A stretch of DNA of 64,000 nt, taken from Alkalicoccobacillus porphyridii. GTDB taxonomy: Bacteria; Bacillota; Bacilli; Bacillales; Bacillaceae_D. The stretch's first letter is position 1. Every line of letters begins with the position of its first letter. The DNA lies in contig NZ_VLXZ01000001.1 of the NCBI RefSeq assembly GCF_007293315.1, positions 434,001-498,000 of the forward strand. Direction: 5' to 3'. Made by a program: the position numbers and the translations under genes. Below, piece by piece: positions 47,459 through 56,059 of this stretch. The notes under the pieces are model-generated. The model did no database searches and was not told the DNA's origin. It saw only the letters and a program-made list of their open reading frames with translations.

Positions 47459-47521
47459 ATGCTATCCCAGGCATCACAAATAGAGCAGCCCTTTAAAAAG
47501 TCCCCACATCTTAATGGCTAA
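47459..47521 (+). CDS. Possible 20-residue small ORF with a strong ribosome binding site
   Basis: ATG 47459 is preceded by AAAAGGAGTGA at good spacing. The frame reads 20 codons and stops at TAA within the terminator hairpin. The product has no recognisable motif (MLSQASQIEQPFKKSPHLNG). It may be a remnant of a lost gene or a genuine small peptide. Confidence 0.3.
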   Translation: MLSQASQIEQPFKKSPHLNG

Positions 47522-47540
47522 GATACGGGGACTTTATTTT
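47496..47540. terminator. Terminator of the nrd operon, probably bidirectional
   Basis: AAAGTCCCC pairs with GGGGACTTT, inner ATCTTA/TAAGAT stem, followed by ATTTTG. It can also stop transcription from the minus-strand lipoprotein gene at 47548. Confidence 0.85.
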
Positions 47541-47547
47541 GTTTCCA

Positions 47548-48198
47548 CTATCGTTTAGGTGCTCTATATCCTGCTTTTTCGGCTTCTTCCACTGAACAGA
47601 AGTGTTGAGCAACATTTTTGGTTTGCGCATAATAGGTGCTCCCAGGTACATGATAAATCCCGTTCACGCTTCCTTTAATGTCACAGCTAGCTTGTCCTTC
47701 CGTATCATTGCTTGTTTGTTCTGAGGTCGATCCTGAGTTCTGAGCACTAGAGAGAGCTTCTTTATGCTCAGCTTCCTTTGTCTGAATTTCTTCCTGCAGT
47801 GTTTGTTTTTCTTCCTCAAGAGAAGAAATCTTTGAAGTAAGCTCTTCATTTTCTTTTATTAATTCTTTCTTTTCCCCTTCAAAAGCTTCATTCTTTTCAT
47901 GGAGAGCTTTTTTCTCTTCCTCAAGCTTTACTATCTTTCCTTCTAAGTCCTCAACCGATTTTTTGTCTTTTAGCTCTTCTTCAAGTTCAGTTAGCTTGTC
48001 CGTTGATTCAGTAATGTCTGTTTTAAGCTGTTCGTTTTCACCTTGAAGTTCCGTTATTTGTTGCTCTTGCTCTTGTGTTAACGTTTGTAATTCTTCTAAG
48101 CTTGGACCAGCATTAGCAGTTGACTCACTGCCACATCCACTTAGTAAAAGTAAAACGCTAAACAGGGCAACAAAAGATGATTTCCATGTTGTGTTCAT
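47548..48198 (-). CDS. Coiled-coil lipoprotein with a C-terminal cysteine-containing domain
   Basis: 216 residues. Signal peptide with lipobox LLSGC (Cys22), so lipid-anchored outside. Residues about 35-150 form a long heptad-rich coiled coil (repeated ELEEE, LKEEK-type runs). The last 45 residues ([19 protein letters not shown].. [14 protein letters not shown]) match the small domain found at the C-terminus of secreted thermonucleases and other Bacillota proteins, with two cysteines that could hold a metal or form a disulfide. Function unknown. Own ribosome binding site AGGGAAGG. Confidence 0.87.
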   Translation of the reverse strand: MNTTWKSSFVALFSVLLLLSGCGSESTANAGPSLEELQTLTQEQEQQITELQGENEQLKTDITESTDKLTELEEELKDKKSVEDLEGKIVKLEEEKKALHEKNEAFEGEKKELIKENEELTSKISSLEEEKQTLQEEIQTKEAEHKEALSSAQNSGSTSEQTSNDTEGQASCDIKGSVNGIYHVPGSTYYAQTKNVAQHFCSVEEAEKAGYRAPKR

Positions 48199-48319
48199 AG
48201 ATGTCCTTCCCTCTTCTCCTATGTAATGTAAATTAGTACTTTTATATCATAATACAGGCATTGTTATATTCCTATAGTTTCGACAATACCAGTCATCGTT
48301 CGATATAAAGAACTTATAC

Positions 48320-48356
48320 CGAAACAAAAACGCACAGGAAATATATCCTATGCGTT
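48320..48356 (-). terminator. Terminator of the acid-sugar operon
   Basis: On the minus strand AACGCATAGGA pairs with TCCTGTGCGTT (one G-U pair), followed by TTTTGTTT. Confidence 0.8.
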
Positions 48357-48362
48357 CATCCA

Positions 48363-49361
48363 TTATTCCTTTGGCGCTAACTCAACAGCAGATTCAATCG
48401 CTGCCAGCATGCTACGTGAATCTGCTATATTTTTTCCAGCGATATCAAATGCTGTTCCGTGATCAACCGAGGTACGGATAATTCCGCCTTTTAATCCTAC
48501 GGTGATGTTCACCCCTTCTTCCAGACCTAGCACTTTAATTGGCACATGCCCTTGATCGTGATAGCAGGCAACCACGATATCAAAGTCGCCACGTACTGCA
48601 CGAAAGAAAAGGGTGTCGGCTGGATGCGGGCCCGATACGTCCCAGCCTTTAGCTTGTGCTTTTTCAATCGCTGGGATTAGCTTTTCTTCCTCTTCCCCGT
48701 TTCCAAATAAGCCATTTTCTCCAGCATGAGGATTAATACCACATACCGCAATACGCGGCTTTTTAAAACCTGCCTTAGTTAACGTACGATGAGCAAGCTC
48801 AAGTACGGTATACGTCCGCTCGGGATTAATTGAACTGATGGCATCGAGTAGTCCTTGGTGAGTTGTTAGGTGAATTACCTTCAACTTAGGAGAGGAGAGC
48901 ATCATACTATAATCTGTTGTCTCGGTGAGCTCCGCTAGAATTTCGGTATGTCCCGGATACATATGTCCGCCTTTTTGCAAGGCCTCTTTATTTAATGGCG
49001 CTGTGCAAATCGCTTGAATCTCTCCTGCCTTTGCAAGCTCAATTGTTTTTTTCAGGTATTCAAATGCGGCATTCCCAGCCTCAGGTGATACCTGACCAAA
49101 AGATAGGTCGGCTGAAAGCAAATTTAAATCAATAAAATCTATGGTTCCATGCTCAAATTGTGCTTCAGATACCTCAGTGATTTTATGAAGCGAGACGTTT
49201 GCTCCTGTTACTTGAACGGCCCGTTGAAGAATTGATTCGTCTCCGATTACAAAAGGGCGAGACTGTTGATATACCTGTTCATCTAAAAGAGCCTTAACAA
49301 TGATTTCCGGTCCGATTCCAGCTGCATCACCCATCGTGATTCCGATTTTAGGTTTTGTCAT
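48363..49361 (-). CDS. pdxA2: PdxA2-type 4-phospho-acid dehydrogenase (D-threonate/erythronate 4-phosphate dehydrogenase)
   Basis: 332 residues of the PdxA family. N-terminal GITMGDAAGIGPEI, metal-binding histidines in GHTEILAEL near 140 and in CYHDQGHVPIKVLG near 265-270, and a GINPHAGENG loop. True PdxA makes vitamin B6, but a gene next to a DUF1537 kinase is the hallmark of PdxA2, which oxidises and decarboxylates a four-carbon acid 4-phosphate to dihydroxyacetone phosphate and CO2. The gene overlaps the kinase by four bases. Stereochemistry of the substrate is open. Confidence 0.88.
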   Translation of the reverse strand: MTKPKIGITMGDAAGIGPEIIVKALLDEQVYQQSRPFVIGDESILQRAVQVTGANVSLHKITEVSEAQFEHGTIDFIDLNLLSADLSFGQVSPEAGNAAFEYLKKTIELAKAGEIQAICTAPLNKEALQKGGHMYPGHTEILAELTETTDYSMMLSSPKLKVIHLTTHQGLLDAISSINPERTYTVLELAHRTLTKAGFKKPRIAVCGINPHAGENGLFGNGEEEEKLIPAIEKAQAKGWDVSGPHPADTLFFRAVRGDFDIVVACYHDQGHVPIKVLGLEEGVNITVGLKGGIIRTSVDHGTAFDIAGKNIADSRSMLAAIESAVELAPKE

Positions 49362-50641
49362 ACACGTTCTCCTTCAAATAGATTCAGTGCCTTAACCATG
49401 ACTTGTTCCGTCCCGAAGTTCCCTGCCTTTGTTATGACAAATAAATCAGTGGTCTGGTCAATTTGTCCGACCGGTACGCCAGGTTCAAGCTCTTCAACAA
49501 GATAGAAGGTCGAGGCTCCTAGTTCTTGCATGATCGCAAAGGCTGTGTCGCCTCCAGTTAAAAAGGCTAGCTGGATGTCTTGTTTTTTTAATATAGCTGC
49601 AGCCACCTGTCCAAGCGCCTCAGAAACAACCTCACTCACTTCAATTTCAGTTAAACCATTCTGCCTACCAATCTCTTGCGTCCTTTGAACGTCATTGTTA
49701 GAAAAAAAGGCAATACGCTGATTTGATTGAAACGCTTGTTCAATCGCTTCCTGAGCACGCTTTAGTTCTAGCTTCTTTAACATGGGCCCAGCGACAAGAT
49801 CAAATGAATTCAGTTCTATAGGTGTAACGTCTGTCTCTTTTAATAAGAGCTGTAGCTGCTTACGTCCTGCCCCACTCACACTACCCACCACGTAGAATAC
49901 ATTAGAGTCTCCTGATGGTAATTTTTTTGATGGTGCATGTTTATCAAAACGAATGCTTTGTGGGAGGTGATTCATTAAACCCGCAGACCCAGCCCATAGC
50001 ACAGTGCCACTCCATGTAGTAGCCTGTTCTACTAGCTCTCTGAGATCGTTCTCTGTTATGGAGTCACAAACAATATATACGGTCCCCTCAGCTTTCCATT
50101 CAGCGAGCTTTGCCTGTACATGGTCGGTGCCAAGCTGCAAATCCTGTCTGCTTAAAAGACCTACCTTCTTCTCTGTCTGCGTTTCAACTAATTGTGGAAT
50201 ATACGACTCAGTCACAGGTGTTTTTGGATCCTTCGCAAATTCGGTCTCAGCTAACTTCACACCGTGTACATAATGAATGCCTTGGATAATTTGCCTTCCT
50301 TGATCCGGATAAGACGGAGCAATAAAAACAAAGTCACACGGAAATACATCAACTAATGCATTGAGTTCACTTCCAACATTCCCACGCATCGTGCTATCCA
50401 TTTTTTTGTAGATAATGCTTGGTTCACTTTGAATAATTTGTTCGCTAATATCCTTTACCTTCTGATAAGCTACTTCAGGTTTTAACGCTCGGCTGTCTGA
50501 ATTATAGATACATACTTCCTGGTCTTGTTCAGGCTGACCATTGGCATCAATCATAACCGAAACCTCTAAATCAAACTTCACTAGTTGAACGCCACAATCA
50601 TTTGCACCTGTTAAATCATCTGCAATCACAGCAATCTTCAT
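49358..50641 (-). CDS. Four-carbon acid sugar kinase, DUF1537 family
   Basis: 427 residues. N-terminal domain with VIADDLTGANDCGVQ near 6-20, YKKMDSTMRGNVGSEL near 85, and FIAPSYPDQGRQ; C-terminal nucleotide-binding domain with LTGGDTAFAIMQ near 355. The family phosphorylates threonate, erythronate and related acid sugars at the 4-hydroxyl using ATP. Start ATG 50641 is decided by AAGGAG 9 bases upstream; an in-frame start at 50695 lies inside the preceding gene. It precedes PdxA2 with a four-base overlap, so product channelling to DHAP is likely. Confidence 0.92.
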   Translation of the reverse strand: MKIAVIADDLTGANDCGVQLVKFDLEVSVMIDANGQPEQDQEVCIYNSDSRALKPEVAYQKVKDISEQIIQSEPSIIYKKMDSTMRGNVGSELNALVDVFPCDFVFIAPSYPDQGRQIIQGIHYVHGVKLAETEFAKDPKTPVTESYIPQLVETQTEKKVGLLSRQDLQLGTDHVQAKLAEWKAEGTVYIVCDSITENDLRELVEQATTWSGTVLWAGSAGLMNHLPQSIRFDKHAPSKKLPSGDSNVFYVVGSVSGAGRKQLQLLLKETDVTPIELNSFDLVAGPMLKKLELKRAQEAIEQAFQSNQRIAFFSNNDVQRTQEIGRQNGLTEIEVSEVVSEALGQVAAAILKKQDIQLAFLTGGDTAFAIMQELGASTFYLVEELEPGVPVGQIDQTTDLFVITKAGNFGTEQVMVKALNLFEGERV

Positions 50642-50654
50642 CTCTTTACACTCC

Positions 50655-51821
50655 TTAAGACAACAGCTTTTTGTAGATGGATTTAATATCTTCAACAGGT
50701 ACTGGCTTAGGATTGTTATCCATTAAACGTTTTACATTAAACGCTGCTTCTGCTAACGACTGTAGATCATCCTCTGTCACACCAAACTCGGATAGGTTTT
50801 GGGGAATGTTCAGACGAGCTGTCCACTCTTTAATTTTCTCTACAACCTTAGTTGCCGCTTCTTCATTTGATAGATTAGCTGTGTTAATGCCCATCGGACC
50901 GGCAACCTCTGCTAATCGATCAACAATCGAGTTCATATTGTATTCCATAACATGCGGAAGAAGCATTGAGTTTGCTACACCATGAGTCACATGAAATTTT
51001 CCACCTAGTGGATAAGCTAACGCGTGTACCGCAGCTGTTCCTGCAGCTGTAAGGGCCATCCCACCATAAGTTGCGCCAATTAACATCTTTTCTCTCGCTT
51101 CAAGGTTATCACCTTCATCATAGGCCGTTACAATGCTTTGTGAAATTAAACGAATGGATTCTAGTGCAAAGGTGTCGCTAATATAATTCGCTTTATTAGA
51201 AATAAACGATTCTAGTGAATGGGTAAATGCGTCCATGCCCGTTGCTGCTGTAATTGGTTTTGGCAAACTAACCGTTAACACAGGATCCAGGATCACAAGC
51301 TTCGGAAGTAGGTGCTTACTAACAATCCCAATTTTTAATTCTTTAGCAGGGAACGTGACGATCGCATTAGGAGTTACTTCTGATCCAGTGCCTGATGTTG
51401 TCGGTACAAGCACAGTTGGCAGCCCTTCTTTTTCAACTAAATCCGTACCGAGAATGTCTTCAAGCAAGCATTCATTTGTGATGAGCACGGATAAGAGCTT
51501 GGTGCCATCAAGCACACTCCCACCACCAAGACCAATTAATACGTCATAGCCTTCTGTTTTGATATTGTGGTAAATGCCTTCAATATTTGCATCTGTTGGC
51601 TCTGGTTCAAGCTCAGTATTCACATCAACTTGAAGTCCTTCATCTTGTAGCTCAGAAATGATTGTCTTAAAGAAATCAAGATCTATGATAAAAGGCTGTG
51701 TAAGAATAAGGACTTTGCTCGCTTGCTTTGAAATGGACTTAGCTTCCTTTGCAATGTTCTTAATAGAATCTACTCCAGCAAGAATTCGATCAGCTGATTG
51801 AAATTGATAGTTTTGTAGCAT
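50655..51821 (-). CDS. Iron-dependent alcohol dehydrogenase
   Basis: 388 residues of the group III metal-dependent alcohol dehydrogenase family. NAD-binding GGGSVLDGTK near 98, SGTGSEVTPNA near 145, and metal ligands Asp and His in GMDAFTHSLE near 195, plus His in VHALAYPLGGKFHVTHG near 260-275. It ends 13 bases before the kinase start. In this operon it probably reduces or oxidises a hydroxy/aldehyde intermediate of the sugar acid, for instance the aldehyde product of the DapA-like aldolase. Start ATG 51821 after AAGGAGA. Confidence 0.9.
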   Translation of the reverse strand: MLQNYQFQSADRILAGVDSIKNIAKEAKSISKQASKVLILTQPFIIDLDFFKTIISELQDEGLQVDVNTELEPEPTDANIEGIYHNIKTEGYDVLIGLGGGSVLDGTKLLSVLITNECLLEDILGTDLVEKEGLPTVLVPTTSGTGSEVTPNAIVTFPAKELKIGIVSKHLLPKLVILDPVLTVSLPKPITAATGMDAFTHSLESFISNKANYISDTFALESIRLISQSIVTAYDEGDNLEAREKMLIGATYGGMALTAAGTAAVHALAYPLGGKFHVTHGVANSMLLPHVMEYNMNSIVDRLAEVAGPMGINTANLSNEEAATKVVEKIKEWTARLNIPQNLSEFGVTEDDLQSLAEAAFNVKRLMDNNPKPVPVEDIKSIYKKLLS

Positions 51822-51835
51822 ATTTTTTTCTCTCC

Positions 51836-52720
51836 TTAGTTAATAGATTCGTAGGATTGAACCATCTTTTTTATATTCGTAACGGCTTCTTCATTCACTG
51901 GTTTGATTGGGCTTCTTGGAGGGCCAACCGGAATACCAAAAAGCTCTGTTGCTTTTTTAAGCGGGGCCGGTATGGAACCAAGTGCAAATGTATCTCTTAA
52001 TGGCTGTAAAGTCTGTTGTGCTTCTTCTGCTTTGTCTAGCTCACCATTCTTCCAAGAATCATAAATTGACACAACGACCTTAGGTAAAGCATTAGCCGTA
52101 GCTGCCACGGCTCCTTGGCCACCCGCCTTTAACGTCTTAAGAATGAGTGAGTCGGTGCCAGCAAATACACTGAAATCTTCACCCTTTGCTACTTCAATGT
52201 AGCTAAGAATCGTATCAAAATTTCCACTACTATCCTTAACACCGATAATTTTAGGGTGACTAGCTAATCTCTTAACCGTACTCGCCTCCAGATTTACACC
52301 TGTTTTTGAGGGGATATTATATAGAAGTACTGGAATAGATACCGAATCGGCAATCTCTTTAAAATAGTAATATAGCTCGTCTTGTGTGGGTGGAATAAAA
52401 TATGGAGTAATCACTGAGAGTACATCTGCGCCAATCTGCTCCATTTTCTGGGATAGCAGGATTGCTTCAGCTGTATTATTACCTCCTGTTCCGACCATAA
52501 CGGGAACACGCCCGGCAGCTTCCTTTACGAGGATCTCTGCTACGCGGACTTTTTCTTCTGTTGTTAAGGCATGAAACTCACCATTTGTTCCTAACGCAAA
52601 CAATCCATGAACACCAGATTTAATTAGGTGATTGGTTAATTGTTTTAATACTGCTTCATTGATGTTTTCTTTTTCATCCATCGGGGTTAATAAAGCAGGA
52701 TAAATTCCTTTTAATTCCAA
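51836..52720 (-). CDS. DapA-family class I aldolase
   Basis: 294 residues, a (beta/alpha)8 Schiff-base enzyme. Lys162 in IIGVKDSSGN forms the imine; Tyr134 in LLYNIPSKTG and the substrate carboxylate loop GTNGE (44-48) are present. True dihydrodipicolinate synthase has GTTGE; the Asn and the operon context suggest a sugar-acid or 2-oxoacid aldolase instead. Start is TTG 52720 after AAAAGGAG at nine bases. First gene of the operon aldolase - alcohol dehydrogenase - kinase - PdxA2, with a promoter and a cre-like site upstream. Confidence 0.87.
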   Translation of the reverse strand: MELKGIYPALLTPMDEKENINEAVLKQLTNHLIKSGVHGLFALGTNGEFHALTTEEKVRVAEILVKEAAGRVPVMVGTGGNNTAEAILLSQKMEQIGADVLSVITPYFIPPTQDELYYYFKEIADSVSIPVLLYNIPSKTGVNLEASTVKRLASHPKIIGVKDSSGNFDTILSYIEVAKGEDFSVFAGTDSLILKTLKAGGQGAVAATANALPKVVVSIYDSWKNGELDKAEEAQQTLQPLRDTFALGSIPAPLKKATELFGIPVGPPRSPIKPVNEEAVTNIKKMVQSYESIN

Positions 52721-52746
52721 GAGGGTCCACTCCTTTTATGCGTAAT

Positions 52747-52760
52747 ATATAACGCTTTCA
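52747..52760 (-). promoter_or_regulatory. cre-like site (CcpA) at the acid-sugar operon promoter
   Basis: TGAAAGCGTTATAT on the minus strand matches the consensus TGWAARCGYTWNCW at all defined positions but one, including the central CG. It covers the predicted start of transcription, suited to repression. Confidence 0.6.
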
Positions 52761-52765
52761 AAGTC

Positions 52766-52794
52766 AGTATACGATCACTTGTTCATAAAAGCAA
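52766..52794 (-). promoter_or_regulatory. Promoter of the acid-sugar operon
   Basis: TTGCTT (52789-52794) and TATACT (52766-52771) with a 17-base spacer on the minus strand. No sigma-54 GG-N10-GC signature is found here. Confidence 0.6.
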
Positions 52795-52846
52795 CATATA
52801 ATAATTATTTTATTATTTCGTTTCAAATTTAAACAATAAATAAGGG

Positions 52847-52972
52847 TGGCGCCGCTACAGGAGAACCCTACGCTTTCCGTGGGAACGGCCTCAGCCCTCG
52901 AAGTGGAAAACCATCACTTCGATGTCTTCAGACTCGTTCTGTTCCACAGGAGTCTACGGGTTCTCCTTCCGC
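52847..52972 (-). repeat. Structured intergenic repeat A, copy 2
   Basis: Inverted copy of the element at 7883-8006; same outer arms GGAGAACCC/GGGTTCTCC. The inner stem here is TCGAAGTG/CACTTCGA where copy 1 has TTGAAGTG/CACTTCAA, a compensatory change. The loop differs. Confidence 0.8.
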
Positions 52973-53065
52973 TCATGTTCTGATCAAACAAATGACGAAT
53001 GTTTTCTATTTAAGGTAATGAGGCCTATTTTTTTGTTGATAAGAAGATTCACTATCATTTAAAGC

Positions 53066-53107
53066 ATTTTTTTCAATGGCCTCCTGTTCATCCTGCAGGT
53101 GTTGGCC
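53066..53107 (+). repeat. Short intergenic repeat B, copy 2
   Basis: TTTTTTCAATGGCCTCCTGTT followed after a short variable stretch by TGTTGGCC; matches copy 1 at 8026-8065 in the same orientation. Confidence 0.6.
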
Positions 53108-53143
53108 GAAATCTGTGTAAAAGCTATGGATTTAACTCCTAAT

Positions 53144-53182
53144 TAAAAAAAGTGAGTAAAGTCATAGATGACCTTACTCACT
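53144..53182 (-). terminator. Terminator of the PrpR-like regulator gene
   Basis: On the minus strand AGTGAGTAAGGTCA pairs with TGACTTTACTCACT, followed by TTTTTT. Confidence 0.85.
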
Positions 53183-53296
53183 AATCTTAGTATGGTTGGA
53201 AGATATAAATGATGTTCTTAGACAATGGAGATACATAAGCATCAGAGGAATACACATATGCAGTAATATCCCGAACCCCTCTTGAATTTTTCACCC

Positions 53297-55048
53297 TTAA
53301 GATGGGTTCACTTTATTTAGCCTTCTCCATAGTGTCGTTCGATTAATTCCTAAGCGTTTGGCTGTTTTGGTTCGATTTTGTCCTTCTTCATTCCAGATCT
53401 TATAGATAATTCTACCTTCAATGTCTTCTAGCGTTCCAGATAAATCAATGGAATAAGGGGAAGATGACCCGTTTTCATTTTTTAATGCCTGTTCTAATGA
53501 TTCACGCTCAATATATGGGGTGTTTGTTACCGCCACGCATTCTTTGATCACTGCTTTAAGCTGATTTACATTCCCTTCCCAGCTTTGCTCCTTCAATAGC
53601 TCAAGGGCTTCTGATCGCAGTCCAACAACCTGTTTTCCAAGCTCTAGATTAAATTCATGAATGAACGATAATGCAAGTACTTCAATGTCTTCCTTTCGCT
53701 CAGCTAAAAGCGGAATATCAACTTTGACGGTAGAAAGTCTTTCAAAGAGCTCAGCAAGAAACTCTTGATTTCTAACCGCTTCCTCCATATCAATATTACA
53801 GGTTACTAAGTAACGTACGTCTTTTGGTTGAGTATTTATATGGTCTAAAAGCTGCTGTTGCATCGCATGTGTTAGCCTTTCAATATTAAGTAAAAGTACC
53901 GAATAATCCGAGTCTAACGTTAATTGTTCAAGTGGTATATTCTGGGCTACTCGCTCACAATGTAACACAGCAAGAGGCGTTGTAACTTCAGACGATTCAC
54001 TAAAATGTATAAAATGCGCAAGGCTTTCTTTCCCCGTACCAACAGCACCGGTAATCCAGATATTTCTTACATCTTGATGGTAGCTCTGGGCTTGCTCAAT
54101 AACCCTTTTTAATTGATCGTTACCGGTTGTTATGAACGTTTTCATTGTTCGAGAAAGCTGCCAGTTCGGATCAACAATGTTTACACTTTCATGTTGATTT
54201 ACATGCTGAAGATCACTTTCACGGCATGTGATAGCGACTAATTCTTGATCAAGCTTCTCTAACTCAATATCTAGATAATGCCCACTGTGTTCTACAAACG
54301 ACTTGTTTGATCCTGTTCGTTCCATTCTCTCCACAGCCATTAACACAACTTCCTCTGGCCAATTATTCGCCTGCTGAAGCTGAACAAACCTCTGATTTGA
54401 ATAGAGAATGTGGTTATCCTTAGATAGGATAGCTACAGCTTCATTAGAATGTTCAACATAGAGTTCAATCGGTTTATACGAAGATTTCACTTCTTCCAAA
54501 TGATTAAAAAGCTTCCTCGCCTGGTCGAAAGCTTTTTTGACACTTTCCTCTCCAGAGGTTAATAGAAATCCATTGAGGCCAATAGATTCTGCCTTTTGAA
54601 CAGCAATCACATCTCCCACCACAACCTCATAGTTCTCACGCTTCATTTGTTCTAAGCGTTGTTGAACCTCTTCTTCACTATTAACGGCATAGATAGAGAT
54701 ATCAATATCTAAAATGTCACATATCGTTTTAGCACCATTTGCAATTTTAGAAAACGCTATCAAACCTTTTTTACCTTCATAATCCTTAATGAATGTGAGG
54801 ATGCGTAAGATATCGTATCCTGAAACCTCAACTTCAATTACAGGTACAGATAACTCCCTTTCCACATAGGAAGCCGTTCCTCCTCTACTAATTATGATAT
54901 CTGCTTGATTGTGCATAACCTTCCTAGACAATTCTTTTCCCTTACAGAAATCTTCATGTTCAACATCAAAATCACACTGATACTCTTCTCCAACTTTTTT
55001 AAATATTTCTTTCAGTCCCTCATAGGGGGCAATAGCAAGGATTTTCAA
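53297..55048 (-). CDS. PrpR_N-type transcription regulator with a degenerate AAA+ domain
   Basis: About 583 residues. N-terminal PrpR-type sensor (ILAIAPYEGLKEIFKKVG to about 180), PAS-like segment near 200-260, AAA+ domain about 300-500 and a Fis-type helix-turn-helix at the end (GQNRTKTAKRLGINRTTLWRRL). Walker A is present as GAVGTGKES. The family's sigma-54 contact loop GAFTGA is absent and about 20 residues are missing there; Walker B reads LLLNIE instead of FLDE. So sigma-54 activation is unlikely. Start is probably TTG 55048 after GGAG at nine bases; ATG 55072 has no ribosome binding site. Divides the acid-sugar operon from the SDR gene and likely controls them. Confidence 0.85.
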   Translation of the reverse strand: MKILAIAPYEGLKEIFKKVGEEYQCDFDVEHEDFCKGKELSRKVMHNQADIIISRGGTASYVERELSVPVIEVEVSGYDILRILTFIKDYEGKKGLIAFSKIANGAKTICDILDIDISIYAVNSEEEVQQRLEQMKRENYEVVVGDVIAVQKAESIGLNGFLLTSGEESVKKAFDQARKLFNHLEEVKSSYKPIELYVEHSNEAVAILSKDNHILYSNQRFVQLQQANNWPEEVVLMAVERMERTGSNKSFVEHSGHYLDIELEKLDQELVAITCRESDLQHVNQHESVNIVDPNWQLSRTMKTFITTGNDQLKRVIEQAQSYHQDVRNIWITGAVGTGKESLAHFIHFSESSEVTTPLAVLHCERVAQNIPLEQLTLDSDYSVLLLNIERLTHAMQQQLLDHINTQPKDVRYLVTCNIDMEEAVRNQEFLAELFERLSTVKVDIPLLAERKEDIEVLALSFIHEFNLELGKQVVGLRSEALELLKEQSWEGNVNQLKAVIKECVAVTNTPYIERESLEQALKNENGSSSPYSIDLSGTLEDIEGRIIYKIWNEEGQNRTKTAKRLGINRTTLWRRLNKVNPS

Positions 55049-55134
55049 TCTTACCAGCTCCAAACGTTGCATATGTAAACAAAATTATATCATATATCCT
55101 TTATAAGTACTTCCATATCTACGCATAGAGTTTA

Positions 55135-55168
55135 AAAGAAAAAGCACAGGAGCACTGCCCCCGTACTT
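55135..55168 (-). terminator. Terminator of the SDR gene
   Basis: On the minus strand an AAGTACGGGGGC arm pairs with GCTCCTGTGCTT with three G-U pairs and a 3-base loop, followed by TTT. Confidence 0.7.
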
Positions 55169-55180
55169 ATAGCATCCCAC

Positions 55181-55927
55181 TCAATTCATAAACGTCCCAC
55201 CATTTACATTAATCGTTTGTCCCGTAATAAAATCCGCCTCATCCGACGCTAAAAAGCGCACGACGTCCGCGACATTTTTTGTGTGTCCGATTCTCTTTAA
55301 TGGAATCTTCTCTACTACTGTTTCACGATATTCTGGTGTCCATTGCTTGCTCATATCTGTTTCAATTGGCCCAGGGGAAACTGCATTTACATGGATATTA
55401 TGCTTTGCCATTTCTTGTGCCAGGTGCATGGTTAAATAGTTAACTCCCGCTTTAGATGCACCATAGGATGGCGCTGCATTTTTGTGCGGCGTTTTTGATG
55501 CGGTTGAACTAATATTTATAATCTTCCCTGCTCCCTGCTTAATCATAGCAGGCAGGACAGCTTTACTTAAGAGAAAGGTTCCAGTTAGGTTAATATCAAT
55601 GACCTTTTTCCAATCCTCAAGTGTTGTTTCCAATGTGGAATGTCTCATATTAATTCCCGCATTGTTTACTAGAATATCAATTTGACCAAAACGATCTAGC
55701 GCAGCCTCTACAAGTTTTTCTGCTGTTTCAGGTAAACTTGCATCCCCAGCCACTTTTATACACGTTCCACCATTTGACTCTACTTGTTCCGTTAGTTCTG
55801 TCAATAGCGCTTCGTTTGTTCCATTAACCACAATGTGTATTCCTTCTGACGCCAAACATAATGCAATGCTTTTTCCGATTCCTCTACTTGCTCCCGTGAT
55901 AATAGCAACCTTATTCTCTACGCCCAT
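55181..55927 (-). CDS. Short-chain dehydrogenase/reductase
   Basis: 248 residues, classical SDR. TGASRGIG near 12-19, NNAGINMRHS near 88, catalytic Ser in ISSTAS and YGASK near 155-159. Resembles 3-oxoacyl-ACP reductase (FabG-like) but context points to oxidation of a hydroxy acid or sugar acid. Start ATG 55927 after TTGGAGTG; an earlier in-frame start at 55981 has no ribosome binding site. It has its own promoter region shared divergently with the D-2-hydroxyacid dehydrogenase gene, and its own terminator. Substrate not determinable. Confidence 0.88.
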   Translation of the reverse strand: MGVENKVAIITGASRGIGKSIALCLASEGIHIVVNGTNEALLTELTEQVESNGGTCIKVAGDASLPETAEKLVEAALDRFGQIDILVNNAGINMRHSTLETTLEDWKKVIDINLTGTFLLSKAVLPAMIKQGAGKIINISSTASKTPHKNAAPSYGASKAGVNYLTMHLAQEMAKHNIHVNAVSPGPIETDMSKQWTPEYRETVVEKIPLKRIGHTKNVADVVRFLASDEADFITGQTINVNGGTFMN

Positions 55928-56059
55928 GATATCACTCCAAGTTATCTTTTTTAAAATTACACTTAACAAGTGTTGTTGCATTCATGAACACCAGTAAAAA
56001 GAGCTTAACTGACATTATGTATATTCTCCCTAGTATTATAGACCCTTTTTCAATCAAAA

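Larger units (their letters stand above)
52721..53296. other. Gene-free region with promoter, repeats and terminator
   Basis: No gene seen in 576 bases. It holds the acid-sugar operon promoter and cre-like site (52747-52794), structured repeat A copy 2, repeat B copy 2 and the terminator of the regulator gene (53144-53182). The stretch 53190-53296 holds nothing I can name. Confidence 0.7.

Noticed and set aside
48363-49361. Assignment as the vitamin B6 enzyme PdxA
   Set aside because: The DUF1537 kinase with overlapping stop/start is the usual neighbour of PdxA2, and Bacillaceae make vitamin B6 with PdxST.
50642-50695. Longer N-terminus for the DUF1537 kinase
   Set aside because: It would overlap the alcohol dehydrogenase gene, and the strong ribosome binding site lies before ATG 50641.
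52721-52860. Sigma-54 promoter expected from the PrpR-like neighbour
   Set aside because: No GG-N10-GC element on the minus strand here; a SigA-type promoter fits well.
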